From NCBI RefSeq assembly GCF_001316245.1, contig NZ_BBDM01000004.1:109902-173901 (forward strand): a stretch of 64,000 bases of DNA. The letters are read 5' to 3'. Shown one piece after another: positions 28,066-39,491 of this stretch. The DNA is from Vulcanisaeta sp. JCM 14467. GTDB lineage: Archaea; Thermoproteota; Thermoprotei; Thermoproteales; Thermocladiaceae. A program made the position numbers and the translations under genes. Position 1 is the first letter of the stretch, and each line of letters opens with the position of its first letter. The notes beneath the pieces were generated by a model. That model saw only the letters and a list, made by a program, of their open reading frames with translations. It had not been told where the DNA came from and ran no database searches.

Positions 28066-29082
28066 ATGGACGTGCCAATATGTACGAGGTGTGGCAGGAG
28101 ACCAGCGAATTACTACAGGGTATCCAGTGGCGAGAGACTATGCCTTAACTGCCTATTTAGGTCCATTGAGGATACAGTGCTCTGGGCCATCAGGAGGTAC
28201 CGATTGATAAGTGAGGGTGATAGGGTTGGCATTGCGATCAGTGGCGGTAAGGATAGCCTAACCCTAATGTACTTACTGGGTAAGTTTAGGAAGCAGGGCA
28301 AGATACCCAGGAACGTGGAGCTAATAGCCTTCAGCATTAATGAGGGTCATCCGTACAGCTGCTTCTACAGGATGGCTAGGGTTGACTATGTGCAGAAGTT
28401 TAGTGAGGAGTTCGGCATACCATATAAGGTATACACGTTCAAGGATTTGTTCGGGGTTACCGCTACGGATATAGCCCACGGACTCTGGTCGAGGGGAATC
28501 AACGTGCATATGTGTACGATTGATGGGGTGCTTAGGCGTAGGGCTATGAACATAATCGGTAGGCAGTTGGGTCTGACGAAGATAGCCACTGGGCATAACC
28601 TAGATGATGAGGCTCAGACGGTGCTGTTAAATGTGCTTAGTAATGACCTTGATAGGTTTGCGTGGTTTGGACCTAGGCCTGAAATTGATAGGGAGGGTTT
28701 TATACCGAGGATTAAGCCGCTTCGCTTTGTTAGGGAGGAGGAGATTGCATTATACGCCTATTACCACGGAATACCACTCATGGAGCTTGAGTGCCCATTT
28801 GTGTATAATAATCCTAGGTATGAACTTAAGTTCACACTGGCTCGTTGGGAGAGGGATAACCCAAACATTAAGTTTTCCCTGGTATCCTTCGGTGACTCCC
28901 TGGCCAACTTAATGAGTGAGAGGGCTGTGAAGGTGCCATTAAAGAGGTGTAGGTATTGTGGTGAGCCAACATCTGGTAACGTGTGTAGGGTTTGTGAGTT
29001 AATGAGCAGGGCTGGCTTACTCGAGAGGTACCTGGCTCACTTAAGGACTTTGAAACTTACTGATACACAATCGCCCTCATAA
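28066..29082 (+). CDS. tRNA 2-thiolation protein of the TtuA/Ncs6/TtcA family, with CxxD in place of CxxC
   Basis: These enzymes thiolate uridine in tRNA (position 54 for TtuA, 34 for Ncs6) using ATP and, in archaeal and thermophile members, a [4Fe-4S] cluster. The 338 residues have an N-terminal zinc finger (CTRCGRR, CLNC), PP-loop ISGGKDSL, GHNLDDEAQTVLLN and a C-terminal zinc finger (CRYCGEPTSGNVCRVC). The cluster region normally reads CxxCGxxRR; here it is CTIDGVLRRR. The second Cys is thus Asp, while the later Cys (LECPFV) is kept. This is a substitution, not an indel. The 3' end overlaps the convergent ACT-domain gene by 46 bases. Confidence 0.88.
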   Translation: MDVPICTRCGRRPANYYRVSSGERLCLNCLFRSIEDTVLWAIRRYRLISEGDRVGIAISGGKDSLTLMYLLGKFRKQGKIPRNVELIAFSINEGHPYSCFYRMARVDYVQKFSEEFGIPYKVYTFKDLFGVTATDIAHGLWSRGINVHMCTIDGVLRRRAMNIIGRQLGLTKIATGHNLDDEAQTVLLNVLSNDLDRFAWFGPRPEIDREGFIPRIKPLRFVREEEIALYAYYHGIPLMELECPFVYNNPRYELKFTLARWERDNPNIKFSLVSFGDSLANLMSERAVKVPLKRCRYCGEPTSGNVCRVCELMSRAGLLERYLAHLRTLKLTDTQSPS

Positions 29083-29746
29083 TTCTTACCCACAGTCTCA
29101 ACATTACTCCTTAGGATCTGGGTTAGGAATCCCGTGTAATACTCAATCATTAATTCCTCCATCACATGCTTATCATTCAACTCGGAGCAGGACCTAATCG
29201 TAATAGTCCCATCCCTCTCAATAAGCCCGATCTTCCCTAATCCCCTGAATTGCCCGATCTTGATGAGTTCACTGAGGTTACTATTGCGTAGGAGTGATGC
29301 ATCATAAGCGCCCAGGTCCCTAATAATCCTCCTAACTCCGGGTTCGTTAATAATTCCTTAACCCTCTCGACCTCTACTACCAGCACCTGCTTATCTCTAA
29401 ATGTCGGCATTATCATTGATGGAACCATGAAGGCCTCCTTCTCAACAATCCTATACTTAACCCACTCAACGAATGAGAACCTCTTCAACTCCTTCTCTAA
29501 ATCATTCAGGGAGGTATCAGTATTGGTTAGGTCAACTACGAAGTGCAGGAGTAATTGCGCCCTATTAACGGATATATTCAGTATGTTTATCCCATGATCC
29601 GCAAACACGTTAGACAATGCCGCAAGTATGCCGGGCTTATCCGCCGTGAACTTAATCAGGAACTCCCCAAGTACCTTATCCCTACCCTCAAATGACATTG
29701 CAAAGTCTCTATACAATACCTCCACAAGCAAGCCCCAAGAAGTCAT
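29037..29746 (-). CDS. ACT-domain regulatory protein, one frameshift
   Basis: Residues about 25-110 form an ACT domain (EFLIKFTADKPGILAALSNVFADHGINILNISVN), a small-molecule-binding fold often found in amino-acid metabolism regulators. After one added base at 29339-29342 the reading continues through VRRIIRDLGAYDASLLRNSN and KIGLIERDGTITIRSCSE to the TGA at 29037. That gives about 237 residues. The second half is unrecognised. It is transcribed towards the thiolase gene and overlaps it. Confidence 0.65.
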
Positions 29747-29856
29747 GGTTTAAAAACTTATTTGCTATGTAACTACGAACATTTAGAGACGAGTACTTAA
29801 AAAGTAATGGTGTTAATAGTCGAGGCAGGTTTATTTAGGGATTGATCACCTTAGGC

Positions 29857-29893
29857 GAGCAGGGTGTAGGTGAGGTTATTCCTACAGCTGCTC
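29857..29893 (+). ncRNA. Strong hairpin upstream of valS; possible small RNA or leader element
   Basis: The bases form an outer stem GAGCAG/CTGCTC (29857-29862 with 29888-29893) and an inner stem TGTAGG/CCTACA (29865-29870 with 29881-29886) around a 10-base loop. A further ACCT/AGGT pairing outside it is followed by ACA and then a T-rich run, which faintly recalls an archaeal H/ACA guide RNA. A TATA-like acttaaaaag lies at about 29803-29812. The rest of the 253-base gap between the divergent genes at 29746 and 30000 holds only promoters as far as I can see. Confidence 0.35.
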
Positions 29894-29999
29894 TCCAGGT
29901 CTAGAACAATCAATTTTTTATTCACGTATTATTGCATAGCATAGGTAAGTTATCTTTTAAAGGGCGCTACCTAAGTTATGCATCGGGACCTTTATTGGT

Positions 30000-32432
30000 A
30001 TGGAGTTTAAGCCAAGGATACAGGAGAAGAGGTGGGATTTCTCAAAGGAAGTTGAGCTGATAAGGAAGTGGGAGGAGGAGGGGCTATTCAATATTAAGAT
30101 TGACGATAAGAAGCCAACACTCGTCATTGATACACCACCACCATACCCATCAGGGAGACCCCACATTGGTGGTATCGCCCACTACGCCCAAATTGATATG
30201 ATTGCCAGGTTCTTCAGAATGAGGGGTTACAACGTGATATTCCCATTCTACGCCGATAGGAATGGCTTACCCGTGGAGGTTCAGGTGGAGAGGACCTATG
30301 GCATAAACATGTATGAGGTTCCCAGAGAGAAGTTCCTCGAGTTGTGTAGGAGGTTTCTTGATGAGTATGAGGGTGAGTTCGTGAGCATATTCAGGCGTTG
30401 GGGTGGTTCCTTCACCTACTGGAGGAATGGAACGGATAGTGAGGAGTATAGGAGGGTTACCCAGGAAACATTCATCAACCTATGGAATAGGGGCCTGATC
30501 TACGAGACCAGTAGGCCGACCCTGTGGTGCCCGAGGTGTAGGACAGCATTGGCTGAGGCCGAGGTTGAGTATAAGGAGGAGGACTCATACCTAAACTACA
30601 TTAAGTTTAGGGTTAAGGAAACGGGTGAGGACATAATAATAGCCACAACAAGGCCTGAGTTACTGCCGGCCACCGTAGCCGTGGCCTTCAATCCAAATGA
30701 CGATAGGTACAAGAGGCTGGAGGGCCTGCATGCCATTGTTCCGCCGTTAAATCAGGAGGTGCCCATTGTATCGCACCCGTCGGTTAAGCCCGACTTTGGA
30801 ACTGGGCTTGAGATGATAAGTACCTTCGGCGATACCAGGGACTTGATGGTCGTCAATGAGTTGAAGCTCCCCATGAAAATCATCGTTAATCCTGACGGCA
30901 CATTGAATGAGTTAGCCGGTAAGTACAGGGGGTTGAGTGTTAGGGAGGCTAGGGAGGCGATAATTAAGGACTTACAGGCGGCAGGCTTACTCATTAAGAG
31001 GGAGCCGCTTAGGCACACTGTACCAATATGCTGGAGGTGTAAGACGCCGATAGAGATAATCGTTACCAAGGAGTACTTCCTAAAGCAGCTCCAGTTCAAG
31101 GATGAGTTGGTAAAGCTCGTTCAAAACGAGATGGTGATTAAGCCACCTGAGTATGCCCAAACACTAATTGACTGGATAAAGTCCCTCGAGTTTGACTGGC
31201 CAATATCGAGGCGTAGGTACTACGGCACTGAAATACCGATTTGGTACTGCATCGATGAGGAGGGCAATGCGAAGCCAATCGTTCCAAAGCCGGGTAAGTA
31301 CTATAGGCCATGGAGGGATGAACCACCGCCTGAGGTTAAGGAGCAGTGCCCAAGTGGTAAGTTGGTTGGTGAGGATAGGGTGTTGGATACCTGGTTTGAT
31401 TCGTCAATATCCTGGATCTACGCCACTGGCTACACGAAGCCTGAGATAAGGGTATTCGAGAAGGTCTACCCGCACAGCATGCTCAGGCCCCAGGGCTATG
31501 ACATTATCAGGACCTGGCTCTACTACTCCGTGGTTAGGGCGTACCTACTCTATGGCAAGCCACCCTTCAAGTACGTCAGGATAAGCGGGATGGGGCTTGA
31601 CGAGAAGGGCGAGGCAATGCATAAGTCCAAGGGCAACATAATAGACCCAATACCGCCCGTTGAGAAGTACGGGGCAGATGCAGCCAGGTTCTGGGCTGCG
31701 GCATCGGCTAAGTTGGGCAGTGATTATAGGTATAGTGAGCAGTTGATTAGGACTGGTCATGACTTCGCCATTAAGCTTTGGAACATTGCCAGGTTCGTAT
31801 CCTCATTCCCAGAGGTCAATGATGATTATGAGTTAACGCCCCTGGACCTAATGATACTGGCTAAGTTGAATGAGGTGGTCAGGACCTCGCTAAGCGCCTA
31901 CCAGGACTTTGACGTTTACGTACCGGCCAATGCCCTCTATGACTTCACCTGGCACATATTCGCTGATCACTACCTGGAGGCTGTTAAGTCGAGGGCTTAC
32001 AATAGGGATGGGTTATTCACGGAGAGGCAGCAGAGGGGTGCCTGGTTCACGCTTTACAGGGTGTTGAAGACCGTGCTTAAGCTACTGGCGCCAATAATGC
32101 CCTTCGTGACGGATCAAATATGGAGGAGCCTGTATGGTGAGTCAATACATGGGCAGTTGATTGAGGATCCAGACCCAAGGTTCGATAATGAGGAGTACCT
32201 AGAGTTACTTGAGCCATTCATGGAGTTTAACAGGACCATATGGACCTACAAGAACAGGGCTGGCCTGAGCCTAAACGAACCAATTGACGGAATAATATAT
32301 GCGCCAGAAATACTCAAGCCCCTAGAACCTGAGTTGAGGGTCATGCATAGGATTAGGGAGATTAGGTTCGGAAAACCTGAGGGAAGGTACGAAGTGCTTA
32401 ATGAATCCCTATCGATATACCTCGTTAAGTGA
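30000..32432 (+). CDS. valS: Valyl-tRNA synthetase
   Basis: The enzyme charges tRNA-Val and edits Thr. The 810 residues show the class I signatures TPPPYPSGRPHIGG (HIGH-like) and GEAMHKSKGNIIDP (KMSKS-like), an editing domain with ATTRPELLPATVAVA, and zinc-type Cys pairs CPRCRTALAEAE and CWRCKTPIE. The C-terminal anticodon-binding helical domain follows. It is complete, with no frame breaks. It may start at ATG 30000 just after a TATA-proximal region containing a hairpin (29857-29893). Confidence 0.97.
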   Translation: MEFKPRIQEKRWDFSKEVELIRKWEEEGLFNIKIDDKKPTLVIDTPPPYPSGRPHIGGIAHYAQIDMIARFFRMRGYNVIFPFYADRNGLPVEVQVERTYGINMYEVPREKFLELCRRFLDEYEGEFVSIFRRWGGSFTYWRNGTDSEEYRRVTQETFINLWNRGLIYETSRPTLWCPRCRTALAEAEVEYKEEDSYLNYIKFRVKETGEDIIIATTRPELLPATVAVAFNPNDDRYKRLEGLHAIVPPLNQEVPIVSHPSVKPDFGTGLEMISTFGDTRDLMVVNELKLPMKIIVNPDGTLNELAGKYRGLSVREAREAIIKDLQAAGLLIKREPLRHTVPICWRCKTPIEIIVTKEYFLKQLQFKDELVKLVQNEMVIKPPEYAQTLIDWIKSLEFDWPISRRRYYGTEIPIWYCIDEEGNAKPIVPKPGKYYRPWRDEPPPEVKEQCPSGKLVGEDRVLDTWFDSSISWIYATGYTKPEIRVFEKVYPHSMLRPQGYDIIRTWLYYSVVRAYLLYGKPPFKYVRISGMGLDEKGEAMHKSKGNIIDPIPPVEKYGADAARFWAAASAKLGSDYRYSEQLIRTGHDFAIKLWNIARFVSSFPEVNDDYELTPLDLMILAKLNEVVRTSLSAYQDFDVYVPANALYDFTWHIFADHYLEAVKSRAYNRDGLFTERQQRGAWFTLYRVLKTVLKLLAPIMPFVTDQIWRSLYGESIHGQLIEDPDPRFDNEEYLELLEPFMEFNRTIWTYKNRAGLSLNEPIDGIIYAPEILKPLEPELRVMHRIREIRFGKPEGRYEVLNESLSIYLVK

Positions 32433-33546
32433 TTCTACCATGAAGTAACAACGCCGCCCCAATAATCACAAATATCACCGACGTTACGCCTATGATTAAT
32501 AATGTGCTTGAGAAGTTGTAATACTGAAGCAAAAACCCTATTAAATATGGCGATAATGAACCACCCAATTGGCTCATGAAATTGAGAAACCCACTTGCAG
32601 CTCCAATATTCGTTGTAAGTCTTGAGATTGCGATTGATGGTGCTGCGTAAAAGCCGTAGAAGAAGCCCAATAGCAGCATTAGGGATGCTACTAAGTACGT
32701 AATTGATAACCTAGGCATTATCGACACGATAATTGCTAGTAATAGTGAGGATGAGATGCTCGGTAATACGTACCCAACCCTATCACCTAGATACCCACCG
32801 ATTACGGCACCGACAGACCCCATGATAGATGCCAGGAAGGCATAAAAACCGCTGAGCGATGGCGCAACCTTAAGTACATGAACAACGTAGTATGTCGACC
32901 AACTGAGGAAACCAAGGTATGAGAAGCCTGAGGACAGCCTAATGAAGCCCATACCCAGTATTCTTAGGTCACCGGGGCCTATGTAAATAGTGCTACTGGT
33001 CTTGCCGTGTCCTGGTACCCTGGCCACTGGTATTATTGATGAAGCAACAATGATTGAGAATATAATGAAGGGTATGAATTTATTTATTGAAAATAGCAAT
33101 GGTGATATCATTATTGATGTTGATGATGCCAGGAAAAACATGCTCTGGTAAATACCTGCGCCAAGTCCTCCCCTACTATAGTTTGATAGGACCATGCTTA
33201 TTAAGGCTACGTAGGTTATTGCGAGTAGTGAACCCATAATAAACTGGGTAATTAGTAATAGGTAGTATTGGTTGATGATTATGGGGTAGAGGGCGTTTAT
33301 TATTGCGATTAGTATTAATACATAAACCACGACGTTATACCCATACCTATCAACTATTAATCCACCTATGACTTGAAATACCGTGTAACCTATCCAGAGG
33401 GCCGAAATTATTAAGCCACCTATCACAGTATTAACCCCACTCGACCCGATTAGGTATGGTAGTAGTGATGGTATGGAGAACCTCACGAGCACTACTGAGA
33501 AGAAGGCTAGCGATGCCACTAATACTATTGCCGATCCCCTCTCCAT
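32425..33546 (-). CDS. Major facilitator superfamily transporter
   Basis: The 373 residues form about twelve membrane helices. The MFS loop 2-3 motif is seen as GGLIVDRYGYNVVVYVL and its second-half counterpart as GGYLGDRVGYVLPSI. No substrate can be assigned. It is convergent with valS, overlapping by eight bases. Confidence 0.85.
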   Translation of the reverse strand: MERGSAIVLVASLAFFSVVLVRFSIPSLLPYLIGSSGVNTVIGGLIISALWIGYTVFQVIGGLIVDRYGYNVVVYVLILIAIINALYPIIINQYYLLLITQFIMGSLLAITYVALISMVLSNYSRGGLGAGIYQSMFFLASSTSIMISPLLFSINKFIPFIIFSIIVASSIIPVARVPGHGKTSSTIYIGPGDLRILGMGFIRLSSGFSYLGFLSWSTYYVVHVLKVAPSLSGFYAFLASIMGSVGAVIGGYLGDRVGYVLPSISSSLLLAIIVSIMPRLSITYLVASLMLLLGFFYGFYAAPSIAISRLTTNIGAASGFLNFMSQLGGSLSPYLIGFLLQYYNFSSTLLIIGVTSVIFVIIGAALLLHGRIT

Positions 33547-33603
33547 TACATGTCACCATCTATAGAAGGGTTAATAAATGCTTAATTTTACCACGCCAGT
33601 ACT

Positions 33604-33881
33604 ATGGCGGAGGTATACCTTGTTTACAGGATAACGCCGAGTAAATCGGACGTTAACTATGAGGAGTTGAAGAACGAAATAAGGAAGGCTCTCGAGCTAA
33701 GTACAAGGTTGATAAGGTTGAGGAGGAGGACATAGGCTTCGGAATAAAGGCCCTCAGGGTCTACATAAGGATGCCCGAGGAGTCTGAGGAGCACTCTAGC
33801 GATGAGGTTGAGAATATATTAAGCGGTATTGAGGGCATTGGTAGCATTGAGCTTGAGTACTTCACAAGGCTTGGCTTCTAA
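33604..33881 (+). CDS. ef1b: Elongation factor 1-beta (aEF-1beta), one frameshift
   Basis: aEF-1beta exchanges GDP for GTP on aEF-1alpha. No single frame shows it. Adding one C at about 33697 (GAGCTAAG to GAGCCTAAG) gives a 92-residue protein: [20 protein letters not shown], then [40 protein letters not shown] and a C-terminal [13 protein letters not shown]. The [12 protein letters not shown] segment and length are diagnostic for the archaeal factor. It precedes the cdc48 gene on the same strand. Confidence 0.9.
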
Positions 33882-33959
33882 TGGCGTTGAATTAAAAGCC
33901 AGTGAAAACTAATAACGCAATAAGTTTTTTAATTCCACGGAGTAATAGGGGTTAGGAGT

Positions 33960-36172
<2,213 letters not shown>

Positions 36173-36219
36173 GATTAAAAATAAAACATTTCTTCTTAAG
36201 TAATCCTGGATTGAGAGGT

Positions 36220-36447
36220 ATGAGGAGACCTGTACCTGTTGAGGCTTTGATAATGGATTTAATAAGGGATAAGGGTGATATGTGGTTTAATGACTTAATG
36301 CAGGCATTGAGGGCTTGGTACCCAGACGTGATGGAGAAGGAGGTCTTAATGGCGCTAATGAAGCTTGAGCTTGGTCGATTAATTATTGTCCAGAAGGTTG
36401 TTAGGAAGGATGGTGCTACGTACCACATAAGGATTGTCAAGGATTAA
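36220..36447 (+). CDS. Small crenarchaeal winged-helix-like protein
   Basis: The 75 residues (MRRPVPVEALIMDLIRDKGD onward) predict helix-helix-helix-strand, with a final VVRKDGATYHIRIVKD hairpin like the wing of a winged-helix domain. I chose ATG 36220, preceded by gagaggt, rather than TTG 36211. It lies between cdc48 and fen1 on the same strand. Function unknown. Confidence 0.6.
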   Translation: MRRPVPVEALIMDLIRDKGDMWFNDLMQALRAWYPDVMEKEVLMALMKLELGRLIIVQKVVRKDGATYHIRIVKD

Positions 36448-36497
36448 TTAGGGAAAGAGATAAATGGCTTCCCTCATAAATTAACTGGGTTACCTAA

Positions 36498-37546
36498 ATG
36501 GGTGTTACTGAGCTTGGTAAGTTAATACCAGACAATGTTAGAAAGACCGTAGAATTCACCCAATTATCAAATAGAATAATAGCGCTGGACGCATACAACG
36601 CGCTTTACCAATTCCTGGCATCAATTAGGCAGCCGGACGGCACACCACTCATGGACTCCAAGGGAAGAATAACAAGCCACCTAAGTGGTTTACTTTACAG
36701 GACAATAAACCTACTCGAGAATAGGATATGGCCCATCTACGTGTTTGACGGCAAGCCACCTGAGGAAAAGACCCTGGAGATTGCCAGGAGGAGGAAGGTT
36801 AGGGAGGAGGCCATGGATAAGTGGGTTAAACTGCTTGAGGAGGGCAGGAAGGAGGAGGCGAGGAAGTACGCACAAAGGGCATTATTCCTCACAGACGACA
36901 TGGTTGAGGACGCGAAGAAATTATTGAGGTTAATGGGCATACCCGTAGTACAAGCCATGGCCGATGGCGAGGCGCAGGCAGCGGTTATAGCCAGGGAAGG
37001 CAAGGCCTGGGCTGCTGGTAGCCAGGACTATGACTCATTACTATTCGGGGCACCCAGGCTCGTGAGGAACCTGGCCATAACAGGGCGTAGGAAATTACCG
37101 AATAGGGATGAGTATATTGAAATTAAGCCTGAGATAATCGAGCTTAATGAGGTTCTTAAGGCATTGAAGCTCAGGGATAGAACGCAGTTAATAGACCTGG
37201 CAATACTCCTTGGTACCGACTTAAACCCAGATGGCGTGCCAGGCATTGGGCCGCAGAGAGCCTTAGGCTAATTCAGGAGTTTGGTAGCCTCGAGAAGTTA
37301 CTTCAGGGCCCATTGAAGAATGCGCAGTTCCCAACTGACCCACTAAAGATACGTGATTACTTCCTAAACCCACCGCACAATCCAAATTATAGGATAGAGT
37401 TTGGGCAACCTGACGAGAGGGGTATAATTGAGTTCCTGGTTCATGAGCATGATTTTAATGAGGAAAGGGTTAGGAACGCGATTGAAAGGCTTAAGAAGGC
37501 CATGAGCAGGAGGAGGGAGTCGACTCTGGACTCATTCTTTGGGTAA
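36498..37546 (+). CDS. fen1: Flap endonuclease FEN1, one frameshift
   Basis: FEN1 removes 5' flaps during Okazaki fragment maturation. The N and I domains carry acidic residues in [37 protein letters not shown] and [13 protein letters not shown]. The HhH region [16 protein letters not shown] is followed by the break. One A added in TTAGG near 37263 joins it to [19 protein letters not shown]. The C-terminus, ESTLDSFFG, is a PCNA-binding (PIP) box. About 349 residues, as expected. Confidence 0.95.
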
Positions 37547-37601
37547 ATCATTGGTGGGTTAAGCTTAAAATAATCAAGGACCTAACCATGCTGGGTACTA
37601 C

Positions 37602-38800
37602 ATGAAGCCCATATTATCAATAATTAACTGGGCGCTTAATTGGGTATCCAGCATCATATCATCGGCAATGCAATTACTATATTCAATAATCAATTACATA
37701 TTGTCAAGGCCTGATAATTACATACCATTCCTATGGCCAATAATAAACTTCCTAAACCACGTACCCATAATAAACATAATAGTCCACTTCATCTTCTGGA
37801 GACCAATATTCGACCTACTCTTCGTACCTGGACTAGTCTCAGTCCTAATAGCCCTAATCTTCATAATATGGTTTGAGAGAAAATTAACGGCTAAGGTTCA
37901 ATGGAGGATTGGACCACTCGAGGTTTCGAGACCCATAGGTGGTCTTCTACAGCCCTTCGCTGACCTATTTAGGTATACGTTCCAGGAATTCGTGGTACCC
38001 GTCCACGCAGATAGGAATTACTTCATACATGCACCCGCCATAGTATTTATACTATCCACATTACCCGTATTCTTCATACCAATCGGACCAAGGCAATTCA
38101 CGCTACCCAATGGCACAACTATCGAGGGCATATACGGAATATACACAGGCTATGACGTATTAATCGCCCTAGCCCTAATAACACTATTCAATATAGGAGT
38201 GATTCTGATTGGTTGGGCTAGCAATGATAGATTTACGTACATAGGCACCGTAAGGGAGGCACTGCTATATACAGGTTATGAGGTTATACTAATACTGTCT
38301 GTCGTCGCAATACTCATCATTTATGGAACCGCCGACCCATTCAAGATAGTTAATTGGCAGGTAACGCACCTGCCAGGTATAATAGCGAATCCACTGGCCT
38401 TTCTGGCCTTCCTAATAGCCACGCTCATGGCAACCTCGAGATTCCCCTTCGAAATCCCAGAGGCCGATACCGAGATAGTCCTTGGCCCATACACCGAGTA
38501 TAGCGGCATTGTGTATGGCTTGGTAATGACAATGAGCTACGAAAAACTATACGTACTTAGCCTACTAATGGTTCTATTGTTCCTAGATGGTTGGGCAGGA
38601 CCATACATACCATATTTCGGGGCTTTATCACCTGCAATATGGTTTGGTATAAAAACATACATTGTAATGATGGTAATGGTCTTCACGAGAGCAGTATACG
38701 GCAGGTACAGGCCTGATCAGGCTTTGAAAATGAGCTGGGCATCACTACTCGGTTAGTGATCGCGGCTTTGATCATCTCCCTCGTAATTAAGGTTTTCTAA
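37602..38800 (+). CDS. nuoH: NADH-quinone oxidoreductase subunit H-like (NuoH), one frameshift near the end
   Basis: NuoH is the membrane subunit that couples the quinone site to proton pumping. Motifs are WFERKLTAKVQWRIGPLEVS, LLQPFADLFRYTFQE and RFPFEIPEADTEIVLGPYTEYSG. The N-terminus is unusually long: about 70 hydrophobic residues precede the first canonical helix. One T added at 38753-38754 replaces an early stop and adds a last helix ending SLVIKVF. The total is about 399 residues. No other complex I genes are in the window, so this copy is separated from them. Confidence 0.88.
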
Positions 38801-38846
38801 TTATTTTAAATTTAAATAATATTTAGTTAAAAATTAATTATCATAG

Positions 38847-38867
38847 GAATATTTTAGGGAAATATTC
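38847..38867. repeat. Short inverted repeat after nuoH
   Basis: GAATATT (38847-38853) and AATATTC (38861-38867) surround a seven-base spacer in an AT-rich gap. It could be a transcript-end hairpin or an operator; there is no strong T-run beyond it, and nothing else is recognisable in 38801-38935. Confidence 0.3.
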
Positions 38868-38962
38868 ATTAAGCCATTAAAATTATCTTCATCAATAGTT
38901 CAATACATTAATAATTAGGCTAACCACTAAATTAATAAGGAGGCTTTCCAGGACCCAAGTCA

Positions 38963-39169
38963 ATGGTCGTTTGTCCAGTATGCGGTAAGGAATACGCAAA
39001 CTCAAGTTCGTTACTAAAGCATGTTAAATTGAAGAGTAAGTATGATCCAATGCACATGGCCTTCTGGATGGAGTTCCAGAAATACATGAGCACGCCAAGG
39101 GAGGACTGGGCAATGCTGACAAAGACGGACCTATTCAGGGAATTCCTGAGGGAGAGAGGTCTTCTTTAA
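38963..39169 (+). CDS. Small single C2H2 zinc-finger protein
   Basis: The 68-residue product has CPVCGKEYANSSSLLKHVKL, then KSKYDPMH, fitting a C2H2 finger with a longer second loop. The rest is an acidic/aromatic helix (FWMEFQKYMSTPREDWAML) and LFREFLRERGLL. A ribosome-binding site, aaggagg, lies about 20 bases upstream of ATG 38963. The 3' end forms part of the left copy of a repeat that recurs at 41191-41219. DNA or RNA binding is likely; the target is unknown. Confidence 0.65.
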   Translation: MVVCPVCGKEYANSSSLLKHVKLKSKYDPMHMAFWMEFQKYMSTPREDWAMLTKTDLFREFLRERGLL

Positions 39170-39183
39170 ACTATTAATCAACA
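39156..39183 (+). repeat. Left copy of a 28/29-nt direct repeat bracketing the paREP2b-like gene
   Basis: This segment matches 41191-41219 with three differences (two substitutions and one gap); the last 16 bases, AAACTATTAATCAACA, are identical. It spans the last codons and stop of the zinc-finger gene, as expected if an element inserted at that gene's 3' end. Confidence 0.55.
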
Positions 39184-39491
39184 TTGATTGAGTAATCAAA
39201 GTCATAATCACCGACCAACATAAACTCATCGAGGTAATAAGCCCAGATTGGCATTACGGTTTATCGGCTTGGAGGTTTTATAGCTCCGCAGCCGAGCTCT
39301 TCAACAGCCAACCCCTTAAATTTAGTGTCACCATTGATCTTCACGGATCCTAAATTAAGGAAGGTTTATTCGAGGTACATTATCGGGATCGCCCGTGGCT
39401 TACTTCCTGACCTTGTGAATGGCTTTTATAATTACCTCATGATTGACTTGGCAGTATTACGTATGGTCTCAAGGACTCAAGGGCTTTTCTC
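39184..39491. other. Low-coding stretch before the paREP2b-like gene
   Basis: No intact gene is seen. Stop codons occur in all frames, apart from short readable scraps near 39360-39480. It may be the decayed 5' flank of the element. Confidence 0.3.
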
